This document shows positions 34,875 through 43,450 of a DNA stretch of 64,000 bases, in pieces. Source of the stretch: Desulfoferula sp040751985 (lineage in GTDB: Bacteria; Desulfobacterota; Desulfarculia; Desulfarculales; Desulfarculaceae); the NCBI GenBank assembly GCA_040751985.1, contig JBFMFU010000079.1, positions 1 to 64,000 on the forward strand, read 5' to 3'. The notes beneath the pieces were generated by a model. The model was given only the letters and a program-made list of their open reading frames with translations, had not been told where the DNA came from and did no database searches. How positions within the stretch are numbered: the first letter of the stretch is position 1; the number at the start of each line of letters is the position of its first letter. The position numbers and the translations under genes were made by a program.

Positions 34875-36136
34875 TCCTCGGCCGCGCCGGTCAAGTACAG
34901 CCGGGCGATGTCGGCCACCAGGCGCCCTTTGGCGTAATTATCCCACACGTAGGCCTTGAGCGCCGCTCCCAGGGCCGCGGCCTGCGAGGGCTGGGTCAGC
35001 AGCCAGGCCAGGCCCTGGGCCAGGGCCGCGGCGTCGCCAGGCGGGGCGGTCAGGCCGCGCTCGCGGCGCTTGAGCCCGCCGCCCAAGTCCTCCTTCACCG
35101 CACCCAAGAGGTCCGGCACCCCGCCCACCTCGGTGGCCAGCACCGGCCGGCCGCAGGCCCCGCCCTCCAGGATGGCCACCGGCGTGCCCTCGTTGTTGCT
35201 GGTCAGGATCAGGGCGTCCAGGCCGGGGAAGAAGTCGCCGCGGTCGTCGCGGTTGCCCAGCAGCCGCGCCCGGTCGCCCAGGCCCAGGCCTTGGGCCACG
35301 GCCGCCAGGCGCTTCAGCTCCGCCGCCGGCCCGCCGCCGATGAGCAGGAAGCGGCAGCGCTGATACAGCGCCGGCGCGGTCTCGCGCAGGCGGGCGGCGG
35401 TCTGCCAGAAGAGGTCGTAGTTCTTGATGGCCGCCACCCGCCCCACCGCGCCCACCAGCAGCTCATCTGGGCCGGCGCCCTGCTGGGCGCGAAAGCGCTC
35501 GCGGCCGGCGGCGGGCTCTGCAAAGGGGTCCAGGTCTATGCCCAGGGGCACCACCATTGCCTGGCCGGGCCGGCCCACGCGGTAGACCTCGACGATCTCC
35601 TGATACTGCCGGGGGCTGATGGTGACGATGCGCCAGGTGGCCCAGCGGGCCAGGAGCCGCTCCAGGCCCAGGAACAGGCGGCCGCGCAGGGGCCCGAAGT
35701 AGCCGTGGAAGGTGTGGCCGTGGAAGGTGTGCACGCACCTGAGCCGCGGCCAGCCCCGCAGCCAGGCCCAGGGCCGGTAGAGGAGCGCCGCGGCCCGGCC
35801 CACGAAGCCGGCCTTGGAGGTGTGGGTGGCCAGGATGTGCGGCCGCAGGCGACAGAGCAGGCCCCACACCTGGAACAGGCAGAGCAGGTCGCTCGCCAGG
35901 CTGATGTCCCGGCCCAGGCGGGCCATCTCTTGCCAGCTCAGGCCCGCGGCGGCCAGCTCCGGGCCCAGGTCGTCCTCGCCGGCCGGCACCGGCCCGGCGG
36001 CCAGGGTCTGCGCAAAGGCGGCGGGGTCCAGGCCCTGCATGAGCCAGCCCACGTGGCGGGCCGGGCCGCCCACGTTCAGGCGGGCGATGAGGCGCAGCAC
36101 GCGCAGGGGCCTATCTGGCGGCGGGGAGGGCTTCAT
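34871..36136 (-). CDS. Family 4 (GT-B) glycosyltransferase
   Basis: The product is 421 residues. The N-terminal acceptor domain starts with RLIARLNVGGPARHV, typical of GT4 enzymes. The C-terminal donor domain has VGRVAAIKNYD (about residue 230), FLLIGGGP and the EGTPVAILEGGACGRPVLATEVGG nucleotide-sugar motif (about residues 320-345, E-x7-E form). It probably transfers a sugar from an NDP donor to a glycan or lipid at the inner face of the membrane. It lies inside the acetylation gene run with overlaps, so it may be co-transcribed without being functionally related. Confidence 0.88.
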   Translation of the reverse strand: MKPSPPPDRPLRVLRLIARLNVGGPARHVGWLMQGLDPAAFAQTLAAGPVPAGEDDLGPELAAAGLSWQEMARLGRDISLASDLLCLFQVWGLLCRLRPHILATHTSKAGFVGRAAALLYRPWAWLRGWPRLRCVHTFHGHTFHGYFGPLRGRLFLGLERLLARWATWRIVTISPRQYQEIVEVYRVGRPGQAMVVPLGIDLDPFAEPAAGRERFRAQQGAGPDELLVGAVGRVAAIKNYDLFWQTAARLRETAPALYQRCRFLLIGGGPAAELKRLAAVAQGLGLGDRARLLGNRDDRGDFFPGLDALILTSNNEGTPVAILEGGACGRPVLATEVGGVPDLLGAVKEDLGGGLKRRERGLTAPPGDAAALAQGLAWLLTQPSQAAALGAALKAYVWDNYAKGRLVADIARLYLTGAAEE

Positions 36137-36169
36137 GGCTCAGCATTGTACCCCAAGACCGCCGCCGGC

Positions 36170-37909
36170 TCAGGCCAGACCCAGGGCCTGGCCCAGGCCC
36201 TGGAAGAAGTTGCGCGCGTTCACGCCCAGGGAGCGGATGTAGTAGCCGCCCTCCTGCACCACCAGGGTGGGCAGCTTGAGCCCGCCCAGCAGGCGGCCGT
36301 TGGCCAGGAAGTCGGCGGCGCTCAGGCTCCAGGAGCCGGTGGGGTCGCCCTTGGCCGGGTCCAGGCCCAGGGCCACCACCAAAAAGCTGGGGCCGAAGTG
36401 CTGCACCCGGCGCAGCACCTTGTTTAGGGCCTCGCGAAAGGCCGCGCCGTCCACCTTCTCGGGCAGGGGCAGGTTGTAGTTGCAGCCGGCGCCGGCCCCC
36501 TCGCCCTCGTCCTCGCGGAAGCCGGAGAAGTAGGGGTAGGCGAAGGAGGGGTGGCCGTGGATGGAGGCGGTGAACACGTCCCCGCGCAGATAGAAGATGT
36601 CCTCAATGCCGTTGCCGTGGTGGTAGTCCACGTCCACCACCGCCACCTTGCCGTGGGCGCTCAGATAGTGGGCAGCCACCGCGGCCGAGTTGAAGTAGCA
36701 GAAGCCGCCGAAGGCCTTGCGCTCGGCGTGGTGGCCCGGCGGCCGCACCAGGGCGTAGGCCGCCGGGAAGCCGCTGAGCACCGCGTCGGCGGCGGTGAGG
36801 GCGCAGTCCACCGCCCGGCGGGCGGCGTGGTAGGCGTTGCGGCTCAGCGGGGTGAAGGTGTCTATGCAGTAGTAGCCGGCCCGCACCGGCAGCTCCTTGG
36901 GCGGCCGGGCCGCGTTGCGCAGGGGAAAGACGTAGGGATAGACCGACTCGCCGGGGCCCAGCAGGCCGCACATCTTCTTCAGGTAGTTGAAGAAGCGCTG
37001 GTCGTGCACGGCCAGGATGTGGTCGCGGGAGAAGCGCCGGGCCGGCGTGGGCAGGAACAGGCTGGTGCGCTGCAGCTCCTTGAGGATGGACCCGATGCGC
37101 ACCGGGGCCTGGACGTAGCCCCGCTCGCGCACGTGGTGGATGGCGTGCTCGCGGTTGACCACCAGGGGTATGGAGCCCAGGCCGCGGCCGCCCGGCCGGG
37201 GGGCCGCGGCCTGGCTGGTGGTGTAGCGGGGCGGCCGCAGGCGCACCGGGTCGTCCTTTAAGGAGGCCGCCACCATCTCCACGTAGGCCGCCGGGCACAG
37301 CTCGCCGTACTTGCGCTCCAGGATGGCCCGCACCACCTTGCGCGCCGTCTTGCGCGCCAGCAGCGGCGGCTGGTCCAGGGGGTCGTAGACCAGGTAGGGC
37401 GGGCAGTCGTCGCCGGGGCTCACCGGCGTCTCGTAGGCCGTGCCCGCGATGGGCCGGGCCCCGAAGCGCTCGTAGAACTTCAGGCGGGCCCGGTTCTGCT
37501 TGAGCGTCTCCGGGTCGGCGCACAGGGCCGGGTCGTCGGGCAGGCACTCCAGGAACAGCCCCACCGCCTCCAGGCGCGCGGCCTCGCGCCGCACCTGCTG
37601 GTACAGGGCGCCTCCCACGCCGCCGCCGGTCAGGCGGCGGGCGGTGGCCAGGTAGTCCAGGTAGCAGAACTTCAGGTCTGGGGCGTAGGCCATCAGGGCG
37701 AAGCCCAGCACCCGCCGCCGGTGCTCCTCGGCCACCAGGATCACGTAGCGCAGGCGGTGGGTCAGGGCGTCGCGCAGGCGGGCGCTGAGGCCCTCGCGGT
37801 CCTTGGCCGGGGCCTGGGGGAACTGGGCCGCCAGGATGGCGCGCACCTGGGCGATGGCCTCGCGGTCCACGTCCCGCAGGTCGTCATAGATGCGCCTGAT
37901 GCGAAACAC
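36170..37909 (-). CDS. GNAT acetyltransferase-like / HDAC-family deacetylase fusion protein
   Basis: The product is 579 residues with two opposed activities predicted. Residues about 1-170 form a GNAT-like domain (LGFALMAYAPDLKFCYLDYLATARRLTGGGVGGALYQQVRREA, then KFYERFGARPI). Residues about 230-579 form a zinc-dependent HDAC domain with RPPGHHAERKAFGGFCYFN, VDVDYHHGNG, PYFSGFRED, LDPAKGDPTG and QEGGYY. The PYFSG-type segment is closest to acetylpolyamine amidohydrolases. The start is a GTG with GGGAG 7 bases upstream. Neighbours are an AcuA-like GNAT, another GNAT and a sirtuin. Substrates could be protein lysines or polyamines. Confidence 0.85.
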   Translation of the reverse strand: MFRIRRIYDDLRDVDREAIAQVRAILAAQFPQAPAKDREGLSARLRDALTHRLRYVILVAEEHRRRVLGFALMAYAPDLKFCYLDYLATARRLTGGGVGGALYQQVRREAARLEAVGLFLECLPDDPALCADPETLKQNRARLKFYERFGARPIAGTAYETPVSPGDDCPPYLVYDPLDQPPLLARKTARKVVRAILERKYGELCPAAYVEMVAASLKDDPVRLRPPRYTTSQAAAPRPGGRGLGSIPLVVNREHAIHHVRERGYVQAPVRIGSILKELQRTSLFLPTPARRFSRDHILAVHDQRFFNYLKKMCGLLGPGESVYPYVFPLRNAARPPKELPVRAGYYCIDTFTPLSRNAYHAARRAVDCALTAADAVLSGFPAAYALVRPPGHHAERKAFGGFCYFNSAAVAAHYLSAHGKVAVVDVDYHHGNGIEDIFYLRGDVFTASIHGHPSFAYPYFSGFREDEGEGAGAGCNYNLPLPEKVDGAAFREALNKVLRRVQHFGPSFLVVALGLDPAKGDPTGSWSLSAADFLANGRLLGGLKLPTLVVQEGGYYIRSLGVNARNFFQGLGQALGLA

Positions 37910-37930
37910 GCGTCCGCTCCCCGTCCGGCC

Positions 37931-38563
37931 CTAGTCCGGCGCCATGCCGAACAGCAGGTTGTGGAAGGCCTTGATGGTGCGCCTGGGCACCTGGGATCCC
38001 ACCCGGGCCATGAACAGGTTCTCCGAGCGCAAGCAGATGTTGGGCTCGTTGGTGGGGAACTGCCGAAAGCCCAGGGGCGCCAGCAGGTGGATGATGGTGT
38101 CGCGGTACTGCTGCAACGACTTGCGGCTGTGGTCCAGGTCCCAGTGCCAGGAGTAGCCCATGATGTAGAGGATGCGCTCCTCGTTGGCCGGCCGCAGCAC
38201 CACCTTGGCCAGCATGGCCTCGATTAGCCCCAAGCCCCGCCAGCCCCGGGCCACCTCGCCCATCACCTCCTGCATTAAGGGCGGCCGCAGCTCGGCCCAG
38301 CGCTCGCCGGGGCGCGGCGGCCGCTGCAGGCAGAAGCCCACGATGCACTCGTCTTCGGCCAGGGCCAGGCAGAGATGGGCCTCGGGTTCGGCGGCGGCCT
38401 CGCGCAGGCTCTGCTGGCTGGTGAGTAGGGAGCGGTAGGAGGGGAAGACCCCGATGCCGGGGTCCAGCCGCCAGGCGGCCAGCGCGGCCGGGGCCACGCC
38501 GCACCTAAGCCGCACCTCCCCCCGCTTGGTGGCGAGTCGCTGGCTCTGGTCCGGGTCAGCCAA
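37931..38563 (-). CDS. acuA: AcuA-like GNAT protein acetyltransferase
   Basis: A 210-residue protein, the same length as Bacillus AcuA. The second half is the telling part: YIMGYSWHWDL near residue 132, then QYRDTIIHLLAPLGF, TNEPNICLRSENLFMARVG and a closing helix, all features of AcuA. AcuA inactivates acetyl-CoA synthetase by acetylating its active-site lysine. The acetyl-CoA binding segment is RGWRGLGLIEAML. The start is an unusual TTG with a weak ribosome site. It lies between another GNAT and the GNAT-HDAC fusion, an arrangement comparable to acuA/acuC. Confidence 0.75.
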   Translation of the reverse strand: MADPDQSQRLATKRGEVRLRCGVAPAALAAWRLDPGIGVFPSYRSLLTSQQSLREAAAEPEAHLCLALAEDECIVGFCLQRPPRPGERWAELRPPLMQEVMGEVARGWRGLGLIEAMLAKVVLRPANEERILYIMGYSWHWDLDHSRKSLQQYRDTIIHLLAPLGFRQFPTNEPNICLRSENLFMARVGSQVPRRTIKAFHNLLFGMAPD

Positions 38564-38578
38564 AGAAGGCCCCCGTTT

Positions 38579-39154
38579 CTAGAAGTCGTCGTAGCCGCGG
38601 TGGATGCGCTTGAGCATGATGACCAGGTCGTAGCTGTTGCCGCGGGGGTCCTTGGCGTAGTCCGGCACCACCGCCTGCTCAAAGAAGTCCAGGCGCCGGG
38701 CGGCGCGGATGGCCTGGTCCTCCACGCCGCGCACGAACTGGGCCGTGAGCACCCTGAGCCCCATGTCTACGGCCAGCTGGATCAGGTCCAATAGCACGTA
38801 GGTGCCCAGGCGCTGGCCGCGCACCGAGGGGGCCACGGTCACCCGCAGGCGGCCGATGTGCCCCCTGGCGCCGGCGTGAAAGCGCTGCAGGGTGGCCAGG
38901 GCCAGCACCGCGTCGCGGGTGTCCACGGCCACGATGGGCAGCACGCAGCGGGGGTTGCAATCCAGCAGCTCCCGCCGCACCGCCTCCGGGTCCGTGGCGT
39001 CGAACTCCAGGTACCAGCGGTCGTCGTTGCTCAGGGAGGCCAGGAACTTGAACAGGCGCTCCTCATCCTCGGCCGGCTGCAAGGGCCGCAGCCAGACCTC
39101 GCGGCCGTCCTTGAGGATCAGGGGGCGGGGATAGCCGTGCTTGCTAAGGGGCAT
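38579..39154 (-). CDS. GNAT family N-acetyltransferase
   Basis: A 191-residue single-domain GNAT. The N-terminus (LKDGREVWLRPLQPAEDEERLFKFLASLS) matches the GNAT modules found in Pat-type protein acetyltransferases. The acetyl-CoA loop is RVTVAPSVRGQRLGTYVL (about residues 104-121). A GAGGAGG site precedes the ATG. It heads the minus-strand run with AcuA-like and HDAC-like genes, so a protein-acetylation role is likely but inferred. Confidence 0.82.
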   Translation of the reverse strand: MPLSKHGYPRPLILKDGREVWLRPLQPAEDEERLFKFLASLSNDDRWYLEFDATDPEAVRRELLDCNPRCVLPIVAVDTRDAVLALATLQRFHAGARGHIGRLRVTVAPSVRGQRLGTYVLLDLIQLAVDMGLRVLTAQFVRGVEDQAIRAARRLDFFEQAVVPDYAKDPRGNSYDLVIMLKRIHRGYDDF

Positions 39155-39284
39155 GACGAGCCTCCTCTTGAGCGGCGCGCCTGCGTCGCCGCCCTGTCTG
39201 ACCGGCGCGGCAGCGGAGCCGGGCCCGGCCGCGCCCCTGAGGCGGGCGCGGCCAGACGCAGCTTGGATTATACCGCCCGGCGGC

Positions 39285-40154
39285 CTACTTGAGCTTGGCC
39301 GCCACCGTGGCCCCGAACTCGCCCAGGGCCCTGACCACGGTGATGCCGGCCGCCTCCATGGCCTGGAGCTTGTCCTGGGCCCGGCCCTTGGAGCCGCTGA
39401 TGATGGCCCCGGCGTGGCCCATGCGCTTGCCTGGCGGGGCGGTGAGCCCGGCCACGAAGCCGAACACCGGCTTGGGGTACCCCGCGGCCACCATTGCCGC
39501 GGCCTTTTCCTCGGCGTCGCCGCCGATCTCGCCGATCAGGCAGACCGCCTCGGTGCCGGGGTCGCCTCTGAACAGCTCCAAGAGCTGCACGAAGTTCAGG
39601 CCGATGATGGGGTCGCCGCCGATGCCGATGCAGGTGCTCTGGCCCAGGCCGGCCTGGCTGATCTGGTGCACCACCTCGTAGGTGAGGGTGCCCGAGCGGC
39701 TGACGATGCCCACCTTGCCCGGCCGGTGGATGTAGGCCGGCATGATGCCCACCTTGCACTCGCCCGGCGTGATCACGCCCGGACAGTTGGGCCCCACCAT
39801 CAGGGTGCCGCGGGCGTTCAGGAAGGCCTTGGCCCGGATCATGTCCATCACCGGGATGTGCTCGCTGATCACCACCACCAGCTTCACCCCGGCCGCCGAG
39901 GCCTCGCAGGCCGCGTCGGCGGCAAAGGCCGCGGGCACGAAGACCAGGCTCACGTCGGCCCCGGTCTCCCGGACCGCATCGGCCACGGTGTCGAACACCG
40001 GCACCCCCATGACTTCGCTGCCGCCCTTGCCCGGGGTGACCCCGGCCACCACCTTGGTTCCGTAGGCCATCATCTGCTGGGCGTGGAACATGCCCTCCTT
40101 GCCGGTGAGCCCCTGCACCACGATGCGGCTGTCTTTGTTAACCAGGATGCTCAT
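39285..40154 (-). CDS. sucD: Succinyl-CoA ligase alpha subunit
   Basis: The product is 289 residues. The CoA-binding Rossmann domain has QGLTGKEG near residue 14, and the phosphohistidine loop is GHAGAIISG with H247, matching the family position. It joins SucC to interconvert succinyl-CoA and succinate with nucleotide phosphorylation. Its ATG overlaps the sucC stop (ATGA). In an anaerobe it may serve the citric acid cycle, propionate metabolism or another acyl-CoA. Confidence 0.95.
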   Translation of the reverse strand: MSILVNKDSRIVVQGLTGKEGMFHAQQMMAYGTKVVAGVTPGKGGSEVMGVPVFDTVADAVRETGADVSLVFVPAAFAADAACEASAAGVKLVVVISEHIPVMDMIRAKAFLNARGTLMVGPNCPGVITPGECKVGIMPAYIHRPGKVGIVSRSGTLTYEVVHQISQAGLGQSTCIGIGGDPIIGLNFVQLLELFRGDPGTEAVCLIGEIGGDAEEKAAAMVAAGYPKPVFGFVAGLTAPPGKRMGHAGAIISGSKGRAQDKLQAMEAAGITVVRALGEFGATVAAKLK

Positions 40155-41320
40155 GCCGCGCCCTCCAGAACCTTGGCCACCTTGGCCGCGGCCTCGCTCA
40201 TGGAGCCGGCCACCGAGAAGTTGAGCCCGCTCTGGTCCAGTATGCGTTTGCCCTCGGCCACGTTGGTGCCTTCCAGGCGCACCACCAGGGGCACCTTGAG
40301 GTCCATCTTCTTGGCCGCGCCCACCACCCCGGCGGCCAGCACGTCGCAGCGCAGGATGCCGCCGAAGATGTTGATCAGGATGGCCTCCACCTTGGGGTCG
40401 TCCAGGATGATCTCGAAGCCCTTGGTGATCATCTCCTCGCTGGCCCCGCCGCCCACGTCCAGGAAGTTGGCCGGCTGGGCCCCGGCCATCTTGATCACGT
40501 CCATGGTGGCCATGGCCAGGCCGGCGCCGTTGACCATGGTGCCCACGTTGCCGTCCAGGCGGATGTAGTTCAGGCCCAGGCTGGTGGCCGCCAGCTCCAG
40601 CGCGTCGGTCTCCGTGGGGTCCTTGAGCGCCGCCACGTCCGGGTTGCGCCGCAGCCCCGAGTCGTCGAAGTTGATCTTGGCGTCCAGGGCCACCAGCTTG
40701 CCTTCGCCGGTCACCGCCAGGGGGTTGATCTCCACCTGGGAGGCGTCCTTGGTCGTGGCCAGATTCACCAAGGCCTGCAGCAGGCCCGTGCCCTGGCGCA
40801 CCTGGGCCGCGTCCAGGCCGCAGGCAAACAGAAGCTGCCGGCACTGGAAGTCCCACAGGGGCTGACCCGGATCAATGCGGGTGCTGAAGATGCGCTCCGG
40901 CGTCTTGGCCGCCACCTCCTCTATGTCCATGCCGCCGTCCGGGCTGACCATCACCGCCAGGCGCTCGGCTCCGCGGTCCAGCACCACCGCCGCGTACAGC
41001 TCGCGGGCGATGTCTGTGCCCGCCTCCACCCATACCTTGTGCACCAGCTTGCCCTCGGGGCCGGTCTGGTGGCTGACCAGGCGGATGCCCAGAATGGCCT
41101 GGGCCGCCGCCTGCACCTCGTCAATGGATTTACACACCTTGACGCCGCCGGCCTTGCCGCGGCCGCCGGCGTGAACCTGGGCCTTAACCACGAAGACCGG
41201 CCCGCCCAACTCCCGAGCCACGCCCACCGCCTCCTGGGGGGTGGTGGCCAGGCCGCCCTTGGGCACCGGCACCCCGAAGCGGGCCAGCATCTCTTTGGCC
41301 TGATATTCATGCACGTTCAT
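40151..41320 (-). CDS. sucC: Succinyl-CoA ligase beta subunit
   Basis: The product is 389 residues. The N-terminal ATP-grasp begins MNVHEYQAKEMLARFGVPVPKG and includes VVKAQVHAGGRGKAGGVK. The C-terminal domain has NIFGGILRCD and RLEGTNVAEGKRIL. It is standard length for the family. It is transcribed away from the initiator tRNA gene and followed directly by sucD. Confidence 0.95.
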   Translation of the reverse strand: MNVHEYQAKEMLARFGVPVPKGGLATTPQEAVGVARELGGPVFVVKAQVHAGGRGKAGGVKVCKSIDEVQAAAQAILGIRLVSHQTGPEGKLVHKVWVEAGTDIARELYAAVVLDRGAERLAVMVSPDGGMDIEEVAAKTPERIFSTRIDPGQPLWDFQCRQLLFACGLDAAQVRQGTGLLQALVNLATTKDASQVEINPLAVTGEGKLVALDAKINFDDSGLRRNPDVAALKDPTETDALELAATSLGLNYIRLDGNVGTMVNGAGLAMATMDVIKMAGAQPANFLDVGGGASEEMITKGFEIILDDPKVEAILINIFGGILRCDVLAAGVVGAAKKMDLKVPLVVRLEGTNVAEGKRILDQSGLNFSVAGSMSEAAAKVAKVLEGAA

Positions 41321-41421
41321 GAGTCAACATCCTCTTTCCGCTTGCAAAAGTTGTGGCCAATCGAGGAGTCATCCTATCCCAGGCGGCGCGGGCTGGCAAG
41401 CCTGGCGTGGGGCCGGTTTGG

Positions 41422-41450
41422 TTGACAGGCCCAGGCCACAAAGGTATAGT
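41422..41450 (+). promoter_or_regulatory. Strong sigma-70-type promoter for tRNA-fMet
   Basis: A perfect TTGACA (41422-41427), a 17-base spacer and TATAGT (41445-41450) end 13 bases before the tRNA gene. This is the best promoter in the window. Confidence 0.85.
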
Positions 41451-41463
41451 TCACCCCACTTGA

Positions 41464-41540
<77 letters not shown>

Positions 41541-41551
41541 AAGAAAAAACG

Positions 41552-41587
41552 ATGGGTTGGCCGGTAATGGCCAGCCCATTTTTATTG
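41552..41587 (+). terminator. Terminator after tRNA-fMet
   Basis: An 11-bp stem (41552-41562 with 41569-41579, one G-T pair) and loop GGTAAT are followed by TTTTTATT. Confidence 0.88.
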
Positions 41588-42017
41588 CTCAAAATTCCAA
41601 TTCCCCACGCCATTCCCCGCCTGGATTTTAAAAACCGGAATCGTGGGCATGATCATGGAAGTGGCCATGTGGATGCATGATCATGCGCCCGTGGGGTGCG
41701 GCCATGGATTTCCGGGCCCCAGATTTGGCCCATGATGGCCGGTCCCGGCCCGCTCATGGTTGGGACCCCCATGGCCGGGTGACCTGCCATGAGGCGGCGG
41801 AGGGCATGGGGGATGGGGTGTCCGTCGATGCCTATCCCTGTCAGGGCTCAGGCAGGGCTGCCCTTGCCCTCGGGCACAGACTACCCTTCAGCCAGAGAAC
41901 CAAAACAACGGCCCAGCGCCCAACTATGGCTCCCCAGGATCTGAGCCTCTCTTGGCAACGGACGGTTGTTCTGGCCACTCCCAGCCGGGGCGAGGCGCGC
42001 CTGCACGCAATATTATC
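41588..42017. other. Intergenic boundary region with CATG-rich palindromes
   Basis: About 430 bases between the tRNA terminator and the catabolic operon promoter. The only sizeable frame (41677-42021) has no recognisable protein and no ribosome site, so I treat the stretch as non-coding. It contains two GCATGATCATG palindromes (41647-41657 and 41675-41686) spaced 28 bases apart, and many further CATG/CCATGG sites. Confidence 0.5.
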
Positions 42018-42046
42018 TTGACAGAATGTTTTTAAACGTGTAGTAA
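42018..42046 (+). promoter_or_regulatory. Promoter and candidate TetR operator of the atuA-carboxylase operon
   Basis: TTGACA (42018-42023), a 17-base spacer and a weak -10 TAGTAA (42041-42046). The spacer holds the motif ACTACACGTTTAAAAA on the minus strand (42029-42044), matching motifs at two other promoters in this region. Its position would let a bound repressor block RNA polymerase. Confidence 0.6.
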
Positions 42047-42082
42047 AAAAATGTCACGATATTCAAAAAAGGAGCAAACAAG

Positions 42083-43447
42083 ATGAAGAGTATCCGCCTG
42101 GGCTGTGGTTCAGCCTCCTGGGGGGACATGTTGGATCCAGCCGTGGAACTGGTTGAAAAGGGGGATATTCAATACCTTGGCTTTGACCACCTGGCAGAGC
42201 TCACCATGTCCATCCTTCAGCGCATGAAGGACAAGAACCCCAAGCGCGGCTATATACCGGATTTCATACCCTGGATGCGGGCCATCCTACCCAAGGCCGC
42301 GGAAAAAGGCATAAAAATAATCACCAACGCCGGCGGGGCCAACCCCGGCCAGGCCGCCCTGGACCTGATGGGCCTGACCAAGGAGCTGGGCATCTCCGGC
42401 CTCAAGGTGGGCGTGGTCTCCGGCGACGACGTGATGACCCACCTGGAGGACTTCAGAAAAAAAGGCATTAAATTCAAAAACATGGACACGGGCGAGGAGG
42501 ACATCGATCGCATAAAGGACAAGATCGTGGCCGCCCATGTCTACATCGGCTCCGAATCCATATTAGAAGGTCTGCAGAACGGGGCCGACCTGGTCATCAC
42601 CGGCCGCGCCTCGGACAATGCGATTTATGTGGCCCCCATGGCCTATGAGTTTGGTTGGGCCCTGGATGACTGGGAGAAGATGGGCACGGCGGTGACCATC
42701 GGCCACATCATCGAGTGCAGCGCCGGCTGCGCCGCGGGCATGTCCAACTTCTGGAAAGAGGTCAAAGAGCCCTGGCGGGTGGCCTTCCCCATCGCCCAGG
42801 TCTGGGAGGATGGCCGGGCCGTCATCACCAAGGCCCCGGGATCGGGCCGGATGGTCACCGAGTGGACGGTCAAAGAGCACCTGGTGTACGAGATTCACGA
42901 CCCGGCCAACTATCTGATGCCCGACGCGGTGGCCGACCTGAGCCAGATCCGGCTCAAGGACCTGGGCCAGGACCAGGTGGAGGTCGCCAACATCAAGGGC
43001 AAGAAGCGTCCGGACAACCTCAAGATGACCATCGGCTTCGAAGACGGCTGGATCGGAGAGAGCGAGATCACCGTCTGCTGGCCGGACGCCTACAAGAAGG
43101 CCCAGTTCTGCGAGGAGTTCCTGCGGGGCCGGTTCAAGGCCAAGGGCTTGGTCATTGACGAGCTTCGCTTCGATTATATAGGCATCAACTCCATCCATGG
43201 CCCGCTCGCCAAGCTTCCGGAGAAAATCGAGGACATCAACGAGGTCCGGGTGCGGGTGGCCGCCAAGACCCCCCGCCGCGAGGATGCCAACCAGGTGCGG
43301 CGCGAGGTGACGCACCTCTGGACCCATGGCCCCGTGGGCACTACGGCCGTAATCTCACCCCCCCCTCCCCGGCAGGTGATCGGCCTTTGGCCCACGCTGG
43401 TGGCCAGAGAGTTGGTCCCCACTCAAATCCAGATGCTGGAGGTGTAG
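42083..43447 (+). CDS. AtuA family (DUF1446) acyl-CoA catabolic protein, N-terminal module
   Basis: A 454-residue member of the AtuA/DUF1446 family: IRLGCGSASWGDMLDPAVELVEKGDIQYLGFDHLAELTM at the start, then ITNAGGANPGQAALDL (about residue 75) and DLVITGRASDNAIYVAP (about residue 170). AtuA is required for acyclic terpene (citronellol/geraniol) use in Pseudomonas, but its exact reaction is not settled; a lyase step after carboxylation and hydration has been suggested. The C-terminal domain usually fused to it is a separate gene immediately downstream. A GGAG site lies 8 bases before the ATG. It leads a nine-gene operon. Confidence 0.88.
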   Translation: MKSIRLGCGSASWGDMLDPAVELVEKGDIQYLGFDHLAELTMSILQRMKDKNPKRGYIPDFIPWMRAILPKAAEKGIKIITNAGGANPGQAALDLMGLTKELGISGLKVGVVSGDDVMTHLEDFRKKGIKFKNMDTGEEDIDRIKDKIVAAHVYIGSESILEGLQNGADLVITGRASDNAIYVAPMAYEFGWALDDWEKMGTAVTIGHIIECSAGCAAGMSNFWKEVKEPWRVAFPIAQVWEDGRAVITKAPGSGRMVTEWTVKEHLVYEIHDPANYLMPDAVADLSQIRLKDLGQDQVEVANIKGKKRPDNLKMTIGFEDGWIGESEITVCWPDAYKKAQFCEEFLRGRFKAKGLVIDELRFDYIGINSIHGPLAKLPEKIEDINEVRVRVAAKTPRREDANQVRREVTHLWTHGPVGTTAVISPPPPRQVIGLWPTLVARELVPTQIQMLEV

Positions 43448-43450
43448 GCC

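Noticed and set aside
39258..39270. TATAAT on the minus strand after sucD as a promoter for the GNAT cluster
   Set aside because: No acceptable -35 lies at 16-18 bases; a nearby GGCCGCGCC inverted repeat also lacks a T-run, so neither a promoter nor a terminator is supported.
41677..42021. 114-residue plus-strand frame between tRNA-fMet and atuA
   Set aside because: No ribosome site, no recognisable domain and Met/His/Trp-rich composition from CATG-rich DNA; it also runs over the TTGACA promoter of the atuA operon.
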